A DNA stretch of 14,224 nt from Rhodospirillales bacterium (GTDB taxonomy: Bacteria > Pseudomonadota > Alphaproteobacteria > Rhodospirillales > JASLLV01): the NCBI GenBank assembly GCA_030754475.1, contig JASMAE010000290.1:1-14224 (forward strand), written 5' to 3'. The position numbers and the translations under genes are program-made. Positions 6,969 through 13,679 of this stretch are shown one piece after another; position 1 is the first letter of the stretch, and each line of letters begins with the position of its first letter. Below the pieces are notes generated by a model. The model saw only the letters and a list, made by a program, of their open reading frames with translations. It had not been told where the DNA came from and made no database searches.

Positions 6969-7982
6969 ATGGTCCCTCAAGAACGTACAGACTCGTTGGT
7001 CGATCCTTTTGGCCGCCCGGTGACCTATCTCCGGGTCTCGGTCACGGACCGGTGCGATTTCCGTTGCGTGTACTGCATGGCGGAGGACATGACGTTTCTG
7101 CCGAAGGCCGATATTCTGACGCTCGAGGAGCTGGATCGGCTGTGCGGCGCGTTCGTCCGCCATGGTGTTCGCAAGCTGCGGGTGACCGGCGGCGAGCCCC
7201 TGGTCCGGCGCAACGTCATGAGCTTGTTTCGCGCTCTCGGCCGGCATCTCAGCGCCGGCGCGTTGGATGAACTCACGCTCACCACCAACGCGAGCCAGCT
7301 TTCGCGTTTCGCGGCAGAACTCGCCGACGTTGGCATCAAACGGGTCAATATCTCGCTCGATTCCCGCGATCCGGAGCGTTTCTTGGCGATCACCCGCTGG
7401 GGCCGACTGGATCGCGTGTTCGAAGGAATCGAGGCGGCCAAGGCGGCCGGGCTCAGGGTGAAAATCAACACCGTCGCGTTCAAGGGCGTCAACGACGGCG
7501 AATTCGAAGACCTGGTGCGCTGGTGCGGTGCCGAGGGATTCGACCTCACCTTCATCGAGGTGATGCCCATGGGCGAGATCGGTGCGCAAAAGATGGATCA
7601 GTTCCTTCCCTTGACAGCACTCCGCGAGCGCCTCGAACGACGGTGGACGCTGGTCGACGTCGAAGAGCGGACCGGCGGGCCGGCGCACTACGTCCGCATC
7701 GCCGAGACCGGCCAACGGATCGGTTTCATCACGCCGCTGACCCATAACTTCTGCGAGGGATGCAACCGCGTCCGCCTGACCTGCACGGGCAAGCTGTACA
7801 TGTGCCTCGGCCAGGAAGATTCGGCCGATCTGCGCGCGCCGCTGCGCGAAAGCGAATCTGATGCCCCCCTGATGGCAGCCATTGCCACCGCGATCGAGCG
7901 CAAGCCCCGCGGTCACGATTTCGTGGTCGACCGCCTGGACCGTCCGACCGTACCCCGACACATGAACGTCACCGGCGGCTGA
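6969..7982 (+). CDS. moaA: GTP 3',8-cyclase MoaA (molybdenum cofactor synthesis)
   Basis: This radical SAM enzyme converts GTP to (8S)-3',8-cyclo-7,8-dihydroguanosine 5'-triphosphate, the first step of molybdenum cofactor synthesis, with MoaC acting next. The 337-residue protein has the N-terminal radical SAM cluster motif C29-x3-C33-x2-C36 (RCDFRCVYC), the SAM-binding GGEP motif at 74-77, the second cluster motif C262-x2-C265-x13-C279 near the C-terminus, and the essential C-terminal Gly-Gly. The frame is open upstream to 6792 but the family motif begins soon after ATG 6969, and the upstream stretch is Arg-rich and unlike MoaA. No good ribosome-binding site precedes the ATG (an A-rich run lies 10-17 bases before it). 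No other molybdopterin genes are in the window, so moaA is detached from its pathway partners here. Confidence 0.96.
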   Translation: MVPQERTDSLVDPFGRPVTYLRVSVTDRCDFRCVYCMAEDMTFLPKADILTLEELDRLCGAFVRHGVRKLRVTGGEPLVRRNVMSLFRALGRHLSAGALDELTLTTNASQLSRFAAELADVGIKRVNISLDSRDPERFLAITRWGRLDRVFEGIEAAKAAGLRVKINTVAFKGVNDGEFEDLVRWCGAEGFDLTFIEVMPMGEIGAQKMDQFLPLTALRERLERRWTLVDVEERTGGPAHYVRIAETGQRIGFITPLTHNFCEGCNRVRLTCTGKLYMCLGQEDSADLRAPLRESESDAPLMAAIATAIERKPRGHDFVVDRLDRPTVPRHMNVTGG

Positions 7983-7988
7983 ACGTGC

Positions 7989-8005
7989 GAGCCGATTCGC
8001 GGCTC
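7989..8005 (+). other. Short hairpin just after moaA
   Basis: GAGCCG (7989-7994) and CGGCTC (8000-8005) form a perfect 6-bp stem with loop ATTCG, 7 bases after the moaA stop. No T-run follows directly; the nearest, TTTTTT at 8063-8068, is 58 bases away. It may attenuate or protect the moaA message rather than terminate it. Confidence 0.3.
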
Positions 8006-8083
8006 CGGGCCGCGGCGCGTTGGCCACGAAGACGATGGACGGAGCGCCGCCGAGTAGATACGTTTTTTCGGATCGTGGCCGCC

Positions 8084-8091
8084 GAGGGAGG
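8084..8091 (+). promoter_or_regulatory. Ribosome-binding site that fixes a TTG start
   Basis: GAGGGAGG lies 4 bases before TTG 8096. It favours this TTG over the upstream in-frame GTG at 7985, because translation from here begins exactly at a signal peptide. Confidence 0.55.
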
Positions 8092-8095
8092 TCCG

Positions 8096-8731
8096 TTGTC
8101 CATCCGAATCGTTGCCGCGGCGATGCTTGTCGCCGGCGTCCTTTGGTGGGCGCCTGCCGGTGCGCAGGTCTCGTACGAAGGGCCCGCTTCGTACGCGCTC
8201 GAAAACCGAATCGTGCTGGAACAGCCCCGCGGCGTCGTCTGGGACCGACTCGTTCGCAACCTTCGGTCCGACACCTTTCGCGAGGTCAAGGAGAACGACG
8301 GCTCCGACATCATCGAGGTCAAATTCGAATCGACCGATCCGGGAAACCTGATCGACTGCGGTCGCACGATGCGGAGCTACACCGGCGACCAAAGCCCGCA
8401 GCATGTCGATTACGCGACCGCCGATTCGGCCCACTACCTCACCCAGGATACCCAGGGCGAGACCTTCAACGTCACACGGCTTTCGCTGTTGGAGGGACGC
8501 GCCATCGTCACCGTTGAAGAAGCGCGTGAGGTCACCACAATCGCCGTTCGCGCGCTCTTCGTCTGGCGTATCTTCCTCGAGTACTCGGACCTCGAGGGGC
8601 GCGTTTCGGGCAGCAACGGCGTCATATTCTACTTCACCTCCGACGATCCGCTTTCCAATGAAGGCGCGGGAGCGCCCGAGTGCGTCTCGAAGGGCCTCAT
8701 CGAAAACCAGATCCTCTATAACGCCCGCTGA
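8096..8731 (+). CDS. Exported protein of unknown function
   Basis: I do not recognise a named family. From the TTG the 211-residue product begins with a typical Sec signal peptide: a basic start (MSIR), a hydrophobic core (about 5-18) and a likely signal peptidase I site after PAGA (cut before Q24). The mature part opens with ALENRIVLEQPRGVVWDRLVRNL and continues in alternating beta-rich segments. This resembles in outline the helix-grip or BamC-like domains of alphaproteobacterial envelope proteins, but that is only an impression. Two Cys (C88 and C196) could form a periplasmic disulfide. The reading frame is open back to GTG 7985, but that extension is Arg-rich and would bury the signal peptide. 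It lies 113 bases after moaA and 21 before the glycosylase gene, in the same orientation. Confidence 0.82.
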   Translation: MSIRIVAAAMLVAGVLWWAPAGAQVSYEGPASYALENRIVLEQPRGVVWDRLVRNLRSDTFREVKENDGSDIIEVKFESTDPGNLIDCGRTMRSYTGDQSPQHVDYATADSAHYLTQDTQGETFNVTRLSLLEGRAIVTVEEAREVTTIAVRALFVWRIFLEYSDLEGRVSGSNGVIFYFTSDDPLSNEGAGAPECVSKGLIENQILYNAR

Positions 8732-8752
8732 GATTGCTGTCCGAAACGCCCC

Positions 8753-9403
8753 ATGCGGACGCCCGCTCCCGACGACGCGACGCCGCGTCCCGACACTTCG
8801 CTGGGCCCCGCCCTCGAAACCCTTGGCCGCAGGGATGCCGATCTCGCGCGCGCCTATGCCGAATGCGGGCTTCCCCGCGTGCGGCGACAACCGTCGGGGT
8901 TCGCGGGCCTTGCACGTATCATCGTGGCGCAGCAGCTATCGACTGCCTCCGCGGGCGCCATTATCGGCCGGCTCGAATCTCAGGTCCGCCCGCTAACGCC
9001 ACAAAGGCTGTTGCGTCGAAATCCCGCGACGCTCGCCCCGGTGGGGCTCAGTCACCAGAAGACGCGCACCCTTTTCGCGCTCGCCGCCGACGTCATTGCC
9101 GGGCGAATCGACTTGGGCGCGGTGGCGACCATGGACGACGAGCGAGCGATCGAGCATCTCATTCAGGCAAGCGGCATCGGCCCATGGACGGCGCACATCT
9201 ATCTCCTGTCCGCCCTTGGCCGGCCCGACGTTTGGCCGGCGGACGATCTCGCCGTGCAACGCGCCGTCCAGGCACTGAAGGGTCTGAACGAGCGGCCCGA
9301 CCGGACGCGCATGATCGAGATCGCCGAGGGCTGGCGTCCGTACCGGAGCGCGGCGGCGCGATTGCTCTGGCACTTTTACCGGCATCCGGGGGTCCCCACC
9401 TGA
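8753..9403 (+). CDS. AlkA-type DNA-3-methyladenine glycosylase (HhH-GPD family)
   Basis: This is a base-excision repair enzyme that would remove alkylated purines from DNA. The 216-residue protein shows the family features: IIVAQQLSTASA (57-68), the helix-hairpin-helix loop GIGPWTA (141-147), and WPADDLAVQR, where D165 corresponds to the catalytic Asp238 of AlkA. The position used by bifunctional glycosylase-lyases for Lys is not Lys, so it should be monofunctional. It lacks the N-terminal extra domain of E. coli AlkA, as do many bacterial homologues. The ATG follows the exported-protein gene by 21 bases, suggesting co-transcription, although no functional tie is evident. The ribosome-binding site is weak. 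Substrate range cannot be told from sequence. Confidence 0.9.
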   Translation: MRTPAPDDATPRPDTSLGPALETLGRRDADLARAYAECGLPRVRRQPSGFAGLARIIVAQQLSTASAGAIIGRLESQVRPLTPQRLLRRNPATLAPVGLSHQKTRTLFALAADVIAGRIDLGAVATMDDERAIEHLIQASGIGPWTAHIYLLSALGRPDVWPADDLAVQRAVQALKGLNERPDRTRMIEIAEGWRPYRSAAARLLWHFYRHPGVPT

Positions 9404-9444
9404 GCCCCGCAACGGCCCCGGGTAGCGCCCGCCGGGACCTTCGC

Positions 9445-9450
9445 TATACT
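9445..9450 (+). promoter_or_regulatory. Candidate -10 element for nadK
   Basis: TATACT is a good -10 match in an otherwise GC-rich gap. The bases 16-17 upstream do not resemble a -35, so an activator or another sigma factor would be needed. The predicted start, near 9457, coincides with the first base of the leader hairpin. Confidence 0.35.
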
Positions 9451-9456
9451 CGGGCG

Positions 9457-9480
9457 CACCCGATGACGGGTGATCCCACC
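9457..9480 (+). promoter_or_regulatory. nadK leader with two competing hairpins
   Basis: CACCCG (9457-9462) pairs perfectly with CGGGTG (9467-9472) around an ATGA loop. GGTG (9469-9472) can instead pair with CACC (9477-9480) around ATCC. The two stems share bases and cannot form together, and both lie just before the nadK ribosome-binding region. Whether this is a switch or a chance feature of GC-rich DNA is open. Confidence 0.3.
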
Positions 9481-9493
9481 GGCGGAACCGAAA

Positions 9494-10261
9494 ATGAAGT
9501 TCAAGACCGTCGCGTTCGTCGCGTCTCCGCAGAAAGCGGCTCGCGAGGCCGGCGCGCGCCTGAAGGCCCGCTATCCCAACGTCGCGGCCGCCAAGGCCGA
9601 CCTGATCGTCGCCATCGGCGGCGACGGATTCCTGCTTCAGACCCTGCACAAGCACATGCACCGCGGGATTCCCATCTACGGCATGAATCGGGGATCCGTG
9701 GGGTTCCTCATGAACGTCTTTTCCGAGGAAGCGATTCTCGAACGGCTCGCGCGGTCTGAGCCCATCCGGCTTCGACCGTTGCGCATGACCGCGATCGACA
9801 TTCACGGAAGGACGCGCCGGGCGCTGGCCATCAACGAGGTCTCGCTTTTTCGCCAGACGCGCCTTGCGGCCAAGTTGCGAATCAGCGAAGATAGCCTCGT
9901 CCGGATCCCGGAAATGATCTGCGACGGGGTCCTGGTCTCCACGCCTGCCGGCAGCACCGCCTACAATTTGTCGGCCTACGGACCCATCATCCCGATCGGC
10001 GCTGGCGTGCTCGCGCTGACACCCATCAGCCCGTTTCGTCCGCGCCGCTGGCGCGGTGCCTTGCTGCCCCATACCACCGCGATCACTTTCGACGTGTTTG
10101 AGCCGGGCGAGCGCTCAGTGAGCGCAGTCGCCGATTACACGGAGGTCCGGGACATCGCCCGCGTCGTGGTCCGCGAGGATGCCACGGTGATGCCGGTCCT
10201 GCTGTTCGATCCCGAACACAACCTGGAACAGCGGATCATCAACGAACAATATCTGCCGTGA
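9494..10261 (+). CDS. nadK: NAD kinase
   Basis: The enzyme phosphorylates NAD to NADP in the cytoplasm, the only route to NADP in bacteria. The 255-residue protein carries the GGDG motif (42-45, in VAIGGDGFLLQ), the NE pair (114-115, in AINEVSLFRQTR) and the glycine-rich STPAGSTAYNLSAYGP segment that binds the second nucleotide. The length and the SLFRQTRLAAKLRIS region are typical of the short alphaproteobacterial form, which lacks the N-terminal extension of longer bacterial enzymes. The frame is open to GTG 9470, but ATG 9494 is preceded by GGCGGAACC and starts with the family sequence MKFKTVAFVAS. It follows the glycosylase gene by 90 bases, with a possible own promoter, and precedes the abrB-like gene by 16 bases. 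Confidence 0.95.
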   Translation: MKFKTVAFVASPQKAAREAGARLKARYPNVAAAKADLIVAIGGDGFLLQTLHKHMHRGIPIYGMNRGSVGFLMNVFSEEAILERLARSEPIRLRPLRMTAIDIHGRTRRALAINEVSLFRQTRLAAKLRISEDSLVRIPEMICDGVLVSTPAGSTAYNLSAYGPIIPIGAGVLALTPISPFRPRRWRGALLPHTTAITFDVFEPGERSVSAVADYTEVRDIARVVVREDATVMPVLLFDPEHNLEQRIINEQYLP

Positions 10262-10277
10262 CGGGGGGAACGAACCG

Positions 10278-11357
10278 TTGCCGGTTCCGCCGTCGCTGAC
10301 GCGCTCGCTCGCCGTGCGCGTCGCTCTGGCTGTGGGACTGGGCGCCGCAGGCGGCGCGTTGTTCGCCTATTTCCGCGCGCCGCTTCCGTGGATGATCGGC
10401 GCGTCGGTGGTGACGACGGCTGCGGCTCTTGCCGGCGCACCGGTCCAGGTGCCGCGCCGTTCGAACGCGGTCGTGGTCCCGATCCTAGGCGTGATGCTCG
10501 GAAGCGCGTTCACGCCCGAAACCCTCGCGGACTTGACCGCATGGTGGCCAAGCGTCACCGCGCTTTTGCTCTACGCCGCCTTGATGGCGGGCGCGTTCTC
10601 CATGCTGCTCAGCCGCCGCTTCGGATTCGACGCGGCGAGCGCCTATTTCTCGTCCGTGCCAGGCGGCAACCTCGCCATGTATACGGTCGGTACCGCCATG
10701 GGGGGCGATGCCCGCACCATTTCCTTGATCCACAACACCCGCGCGCTGTTGACCGTGATCACGATCCCGTTTTGGTTCCGGCTGTTCCAGGGTTACGAGC
10801 CGGCGGGTTTCGCCGTGCCCGGTCCCGCCGCGAACGCGATCGGCCTCGACGACGCCCTCGTGCTCGGCGTCTCGGCGGTCCTCGGCTACTGGGTCGCCAA
10901 TCTCGCCCGGGTACCAGCCCCGTTTCTGATCGGACCCATGCTGCTCAGCGCAGCCGCCCACGTCGCGGGGCTGACGGAAGCGAGCCCACCCGGAATCCTC
11001 GTCGCCATTGCCCAAGTGCTCATCGGCACCAGCATGGGCTGCCGGTTCACGGGCTTCAGCATCCGCGACGTCGCGAACCTGATGGCCATCGGCGCCCTGA
11101 TGGCCATCGTGATGATGTCGGCCGCCGCGGCCGCCGCGGGCGTGATTTCCGAGCTGACGGGGTTGTCGTTTGCCGCCCTCCTGCTTGCCTTCGCTCCGGG
11201 CGGGCTCGCCGAGATGGCGTTGATCAGCCTCGCACTCGGAATCGACACGGCCTTCGTCTCCACCCACCATCTGATCCGACTGTCCGCGATCATGCTTCTC
11301 GCACCCGTCTTCTTCCGCATCCTCGAGTCGCGCTTCGGATCCAGGGACGAGAGCTGA
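10278..11357 (+). CDS. AbrB-family integral membrane protein
   Basis: The 359-residue, highly hydrophobic protein has an internal duplication characteristic of the AbrB/AidB-regulator membrane family, often mislabelled ammonia monooxygenase. Copy 1 has LPWMIGA (36-42), ILGVMLGSAFTPETL (69-83) and VPGGNLAMYTVG (127-138). Copy 2 has APFLIGP (214-220), AQVLIGTSMGCRF (245-257) and APGGLAEMALISLALG (306-321). Each copy would give about four to five transmembrane helices; the loops with Pro-Gly-Gly probably re-enter the membrane. The family is thought to include transport- or regulation-related proteins, but the substrate is not established. The start is TTG 10278, supported by a strong GGGGGGAA 8 bases upstream; GTG 10314 is an alternative. 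It may be co-transcribed with nadK and ends 26 bases from the convergent pyrD. Confidence 0.88.
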   Translation: MPVPPSLTRSLAVRVALAVGLGAAGGALFAYFRAPLPWMIGASVVTTAAALAGAPVQVPRRSNAVVVPILGVMLGSAFTPETLADLTAWWPSVTALLLYAALMAGAFSMLLSRRFGFDAASAYFSSVPGGNLAMYTVGTAMGGDARTISLIHNTRALLTVITIPFWFRLFQGYEPAGFAVPGPAANAIGLDDALVLGVSAVLGYWVANLARVPAPFLIGPMLLSAAAHVAGLTEASPPGILVAIAQVLIGTSMGCRFTGFSIRDVANLMAIGALMAIVMMSAAAAAAGVISELTGLSFAALLLAFAPGGLAEMALISLALGIDTAFVSTHHLIRLSAIMLLAPVFFRILESRFGSRDES

Positions 11358-11383
11358 AGCTCGCCGGTTCGGCATCGGCGATC

Positions 11384-12466
11384 TCAACTGCGATGATCGG
11401 CGCCGACGGCATCCGCCACGTTCGCGAAGCCGTCCGCCTCCACGAGGGCCGCCAGCTCGCCGGTGATGGACGCCACGAGACCGGGCCCGTGATAGATCAT
11501 TCCGGTGTAGAGCTGGACCAGCGACGCGCCCGCCCGGATCTTCAGGTAGGCGTCGCGCCCCGTCTCGATTCCGCCGACGCCGATCAGGGGAACCTTTCCG
11601 CCGGTCCGCCGGTACATTCCTGCAAGGACGGCCGTCGAGGGGGCAAAGAGCGGACGCCCGCTTAAGCCGCCGGCCTCGTCGCGGCGCTGCTCGACCAGCG
11701 AATCGGGGCGCGCGAGCGTCGTGTTGGTGGCGATGATGCCGTCGATCCCTTGGGCCAACGCGACGTCGGCGACGTCGTCCAGCTCTTCGGCGTCCAGATC
11801 CGGCGCGATCTTGAGCAGCAAGGGAAGCGCGCCCGCCCTGCCCTCGCGTTCGAGCGTGTCCCGAACCGCACGCAACAACTCCTCGAGCGCGTCGCGCGTC
11901 TGAAGTGCCCTCAAACCCGGCGTGTTGGGCGAGGAGACGTTGATCGCCAGGTAGTCGGCGAGATGCGCGAAGCACCGCGCGCCGGCCCGATAATCGGCGA
12001 CGGCATCCGCAATCTCGGCGTTCCTGCCGATATTGACGCCGACGATGCCCGCGCGTCTTCGCGCCCCCAGCCGTGCGGCCACCGCCTGCGAGCCCGTGTT
12101 GTTGAACCCAAGGCGATTGATCGCGGCCCCGTCCCGGGTCAGGCGAAACACCCGTGGCCGCGGGTTTCCCTTCTGGGGTCTGGGGGTAACGGTTCCCACC
12201 TCGACGAATCCGAAGTTCCGGGCGAGCATGGCGTCGACCACCTGGGCGTCCTTGTCAAATCCCGCCGCGAGGCCCACGGGGGATTCGAACTCCAGTCCCC
12301 ACAGTGTGCACCCGAGAACGCCATAGGTGCGTGGCCTCGGCCGCGGCACCAAACCCCACCGCAACGCCCGGATGGCCGCCTCATGGGCGGTTTCCGGATC
12401 GAGAAGGCGCAAGAACGGCCACGCGAAGGCCCGATAGGCCCATACCGCGCCCGATGGCGGGCTCAT
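11384..12466 (-). CDS. pyrD: Dihydroorotate dehydrogenase (quinone), class 2
   Basis: The flavoenzyme oxidises dihydroorotate to orotate in pyrimidine synthesis and passes the electrons to membrane quinone. The 360-residue protein has the class 2 N-terminal amphipathic helix region (about 7-40) that contacts the membrane. Family motifs follow: PVGLAAGFDKDA (63-74), VGTVTPRPQKGNPRPRVFRL, INRLGFNN (116-123) and INVSSPNTPGLR, where S179 is the catalytic base (Ser rather than the Cys of class 1). The flavin-phosphate site is at IGVGGIETGRDAYLKIRAGA and the C-terminal end at LYTGMIYHGPGLV. The ATG at 12466 overlaps the TGA of a tiny in-frame upstream ORF. The ribosome-binding site is poor, and no convincing promoter was found; TTTCCG and TAGGCT at 17-base spacing, about 85-110 bases upstream, are weak. 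Confidence 0.96.
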   Translation of the reverse strand: MSPPSGAVWAYRAFAWPFLRLLDPETAHEAAIRALRWGLVPRPRPRTYGVLGCTLWGLEFESPVGLAAGFDKDAQVVDAMLARNFGFVEVGTVTPRPQKGNPRPRVFRLTRDGAAINRLGFNNTGSQAVAARLGARRRAGIVGVNIGRNAEIADAVADYRAGARCFAHLADYLAINVSSPNTPGLRALQTRDALEELLRAVRDTLEREGRAGALPLLLKIAPDLDAEELDDVADVALAQGIDGIIATNTTLARPDSLVEQRRDEAGGLSGRPLFAPSTAVLAGMYRRTGGKVPLIGVGGIETGRDAYLKIRAGASLVQLYTGMIYHGPGLVASITGELAALVEADGFANVADAVGADHRS

Positions 12467-12543
12467 GCGGGGCCTACGATCGATGTCCGGCGACCGCCCC
12501 TCGTTCCGGATTGCGGGTGATCGCGACGCATGATCGACGACAT
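12463..12543 (-). CDS. Possible 26-residue upstream ORF coupled to pyrD
   Basis: From ATG 12543 a short ORF (MSSIMRRDHP..., rich in Arg and Gly) ends in a TGA that overlaps the pyrD ATG by 4 bases (ATGA). The frame is open further upstream (to about 12657), but that part looks like ordinary noncoding sequence. It has no recognisable domain and does not resemble DUF952, which precedes pyrD in some alphaproteobacteria. A GGGGAGAG lies about 17 bases before the ATG, too far for a normal site. It may be a leader peptide coupling translation into pyrD, or chance. Confidence 0.2.
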   Translation of the reverse strand: MSSIMRRDHPQSGTRGGRRTSIVGPA

Positions 12544-12603
12544 GGCGCCAAGCCTATCAGCTCTCCCCAATGCCGGAAAGCCGCCGCCGCGGGCACCGAT
12601 TAC

Positions 12604-12634
12604 TGACGCGATGGTCACCAAATTGTGACGCGAT
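12604..12634. promoter_or_regulatory. Direct repeat with internal palindrome (candidate operator)
   Basis: TGACGCGAT occurs at 12604-12612 and again at 12626-12634, start to start 22 bp, about two helical turns. The interval contains GTCAC (12614-12618) and GTGAC (12625-12629), an inverted repeat with a 6-base centre. The block lies between divergent pyrD and the TPR gene. It is centred about 65 bases before the start predicted from an AATAAT -10-like element at 12672-12677, a usual activator position. The regulator is unknown. Confidence 0.4.
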
Positions 12635-12717
12635 CGGATTGCGCGCGCCCTATGCAATCAGGGTCCGCGGGAATAATACTCCTCGCAAGGTTGTTTTCTC
12701 TCGATCACCGCTCGATT

Positions 12718-12723
12718 GGAGGA
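12718..12723 (+). promoter_or_regulatory. Strong ribosome-binding site of the TPR gene
   Basis: GGAGGA directly precedes two adjacent ATG codons (12724 and 12727) and a TTG (12730). The spacing favours 12727 or 12730 over 12724. It rules out the long upstream frame beginning at 12625. Confidence 0.6.
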
Positions 12724-12726
12724 ATG

Positions 12727-13218
12727 ATGTTGTTCTATCTCAACACCCGCCTCGTTGCGGCTGCGTTCGCCGCCGCGCTGGTGCTTGCACCGGTGGCCGT
12801 CCTTGCCGTGGGAGGCAGCGACGGGCCGTCGAGTCCCTCGGCAACGGCCAAGGACAGCCCCTACGCGATCGCTGAGAAGGCGATCCAGGCGAAGGACTAC
12901 AAACGCGCCATCGCGATCCTCGAAGACGTGCTCCGAGACGACCCGAAGCACGCCGACGCCCTGAACTACTTGGGTTACGGCCACCGCCAACTCGGCGATT
13001 TCGACAAGGCGCTCGCCTTCTACAACCGCGCGCTCGAGATCAAGCCCGACCACCGCGGGGCGCACGAGTACTTGGGCGAGCTGTATCTGCAGATGGGCAA
13101 GTTGGAGAAGGCGGAGGAGCATCTCGCACGGCTCGACAAGATATGCTTCTTCTCCTGCGAGGAATTCTCGGAGCTCAAGAAGGCTATCCAAACGTACAAG
13201 GCCAGCCACTCCGGTTGA
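12727..13218 (+). CDS. Exported tetratricopeptide-repeat protein
   Basis: The 163-residue product starts with a signal peptide (basic R8, hydrophobic core about 9-25, likely cut after VLA at 27) and then a Ser/Pro-rich linker. Two clear TPR motifs follow (about 44-75 and 76-109, the latter ADALNYLGYGHRQLGDFDKA), plus a third at 110-137 (GAHEYLGELYLQMGKLEKAE). TPR repeats form a helical scaffold for protein partners, here in the periplasm. Near the end, KICFFSCEEFSELKKAI has two Cys in a C-x3-C arrangement (140 and 144), which could form a disulfide or hold a metal. No partner is apparent from the neighbours. The stop is followed by a 6-bp stem (13228-13233 with 13240-13245, one G·T pair) without a T-run. 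The cyclophilin-like gene begins 51 bases downstream. Confidence 0.88.
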   Translation: MLFYLNTRLVAAAFAAALVLAPVAVLAVGGSDGPSSPSATAKDSPYAIAEKAIQAKDYKRAIAILEDVLRDDPKHADALNYLGYGHRQLGDFDKALAFYNRALEIKPDHRGAHEYLGELYLQMGKLEKAEEHLARLDKICFFSCEEFSELKKAIQTYKASHSG

Positions 13219-13269
13219 GCCCGAGCGGCCGTCGGCAAAGGCGGCAATCGTGCGGGGGCGCGCCGCGGC

Positions 13270-13647
13270 ATGCGCAAGCTCAAGATGACGATCGGTTCGG
13301 TCGCGATCACGGCCGAGGTGTTCGACACGCCGACGGCGGACGCGATTTGCGGCGCCCTTCCGTTCACGTCGTCGGCCCAACGGTGGGGCGAGGAGGTGTA
13401 TTTCTCGACCCCGGTCAATGTGGAGCGGGAAGCGGACACCCGCGACGTGGTCGAGGCGGGCGAACTCGCCTATTGGGTGGAAGGCAGCGCCATCGCCATC
13501 GAGTTCGGACCGACGCCCATCTCGAGCGGCGACGAGATCCGCCTCGCCGCGCCGACCAACATCTGGGGCCGTGCCCTCGACGACGTCCGCTTGCTCGCCT
13601 CGGTCGAGCCCGGCGATCCGATCGCACTCGAGAGCGTCGACGAATAG
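13270..13647 (+). CDS. Cyclophilin-like fold protein (TM1367/PF04126 type)
   Basis: The 125-residue cytosolic protein matches the pattern of the cyclophilin-like family whose known structure is Thermotoga TM1367. Diagnostic stretches are WGEEVYFSTPVNV (39-51), VVEAGELAYWVEGSAIAIEFG (60-80), GPTPIS (80-85) and PTNIWGR (95-101). These proteins share the cyclophilin beta-barrel, but I do not see the catalytic Arg-containing motif of true peptidyl-prolyl isomerases, so isomerase activity should not be assumed. No signal peptide is seen. The ATG at 13270 fits the family N-terminus (short beta-strand MRKLKMTIGS); ATG 13285 is an alternative. The ribosome-binding site is weak. It follows the TPR gene and converges on the dehydrogenase gene. 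Confidence 0.85.
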   Translation: MRKLKMTIGSVAITAEVFDTPTADAICGALPFTSSAQRWGEEVYFSTPVNVEREADTRDVVEAGELAYWVEGSAIAIEFGPTPISSGDEIRLAAPTNIWGRALDDVRLLASVEPGDPIALESVDE

Positions 13648-13649
13648 CG

Positions 13650-13671
13650 CGCCGCGAGCCCGCCCGCGGCG
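13650..13671. terminator. GC hairpin between convergent genes
   Basis: CGCCGCG (13650-13656) and CGCGGCG (13665-13671) form a perfect 7-bp stem with an 8-base loop. It fills the 32-base gap between the cyclophilin-like gene and the dehydrogenase gene. It could end both transcripts, but no T-run follows on either strand. Confidence 0.4.
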
Positions 13672-13679
13672 AGCGAGGA

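Noticed and set aside
8063..8068. TTTTTT as a terminator after moaA
   Set aside because: No stable hairpin lies directly upstream of the T-run; the nearest good stem (7989-8005) is 58 bases away.
10485..11975. A 496-codon minus-strand frame across the abrB-like gene and part of pyrD
   Set aside because: It spans two recognised genes in a different frame, is low-complexity and Arg/Gly-rich, and has no domain. It is a shadow frame of GC-rich DNA.
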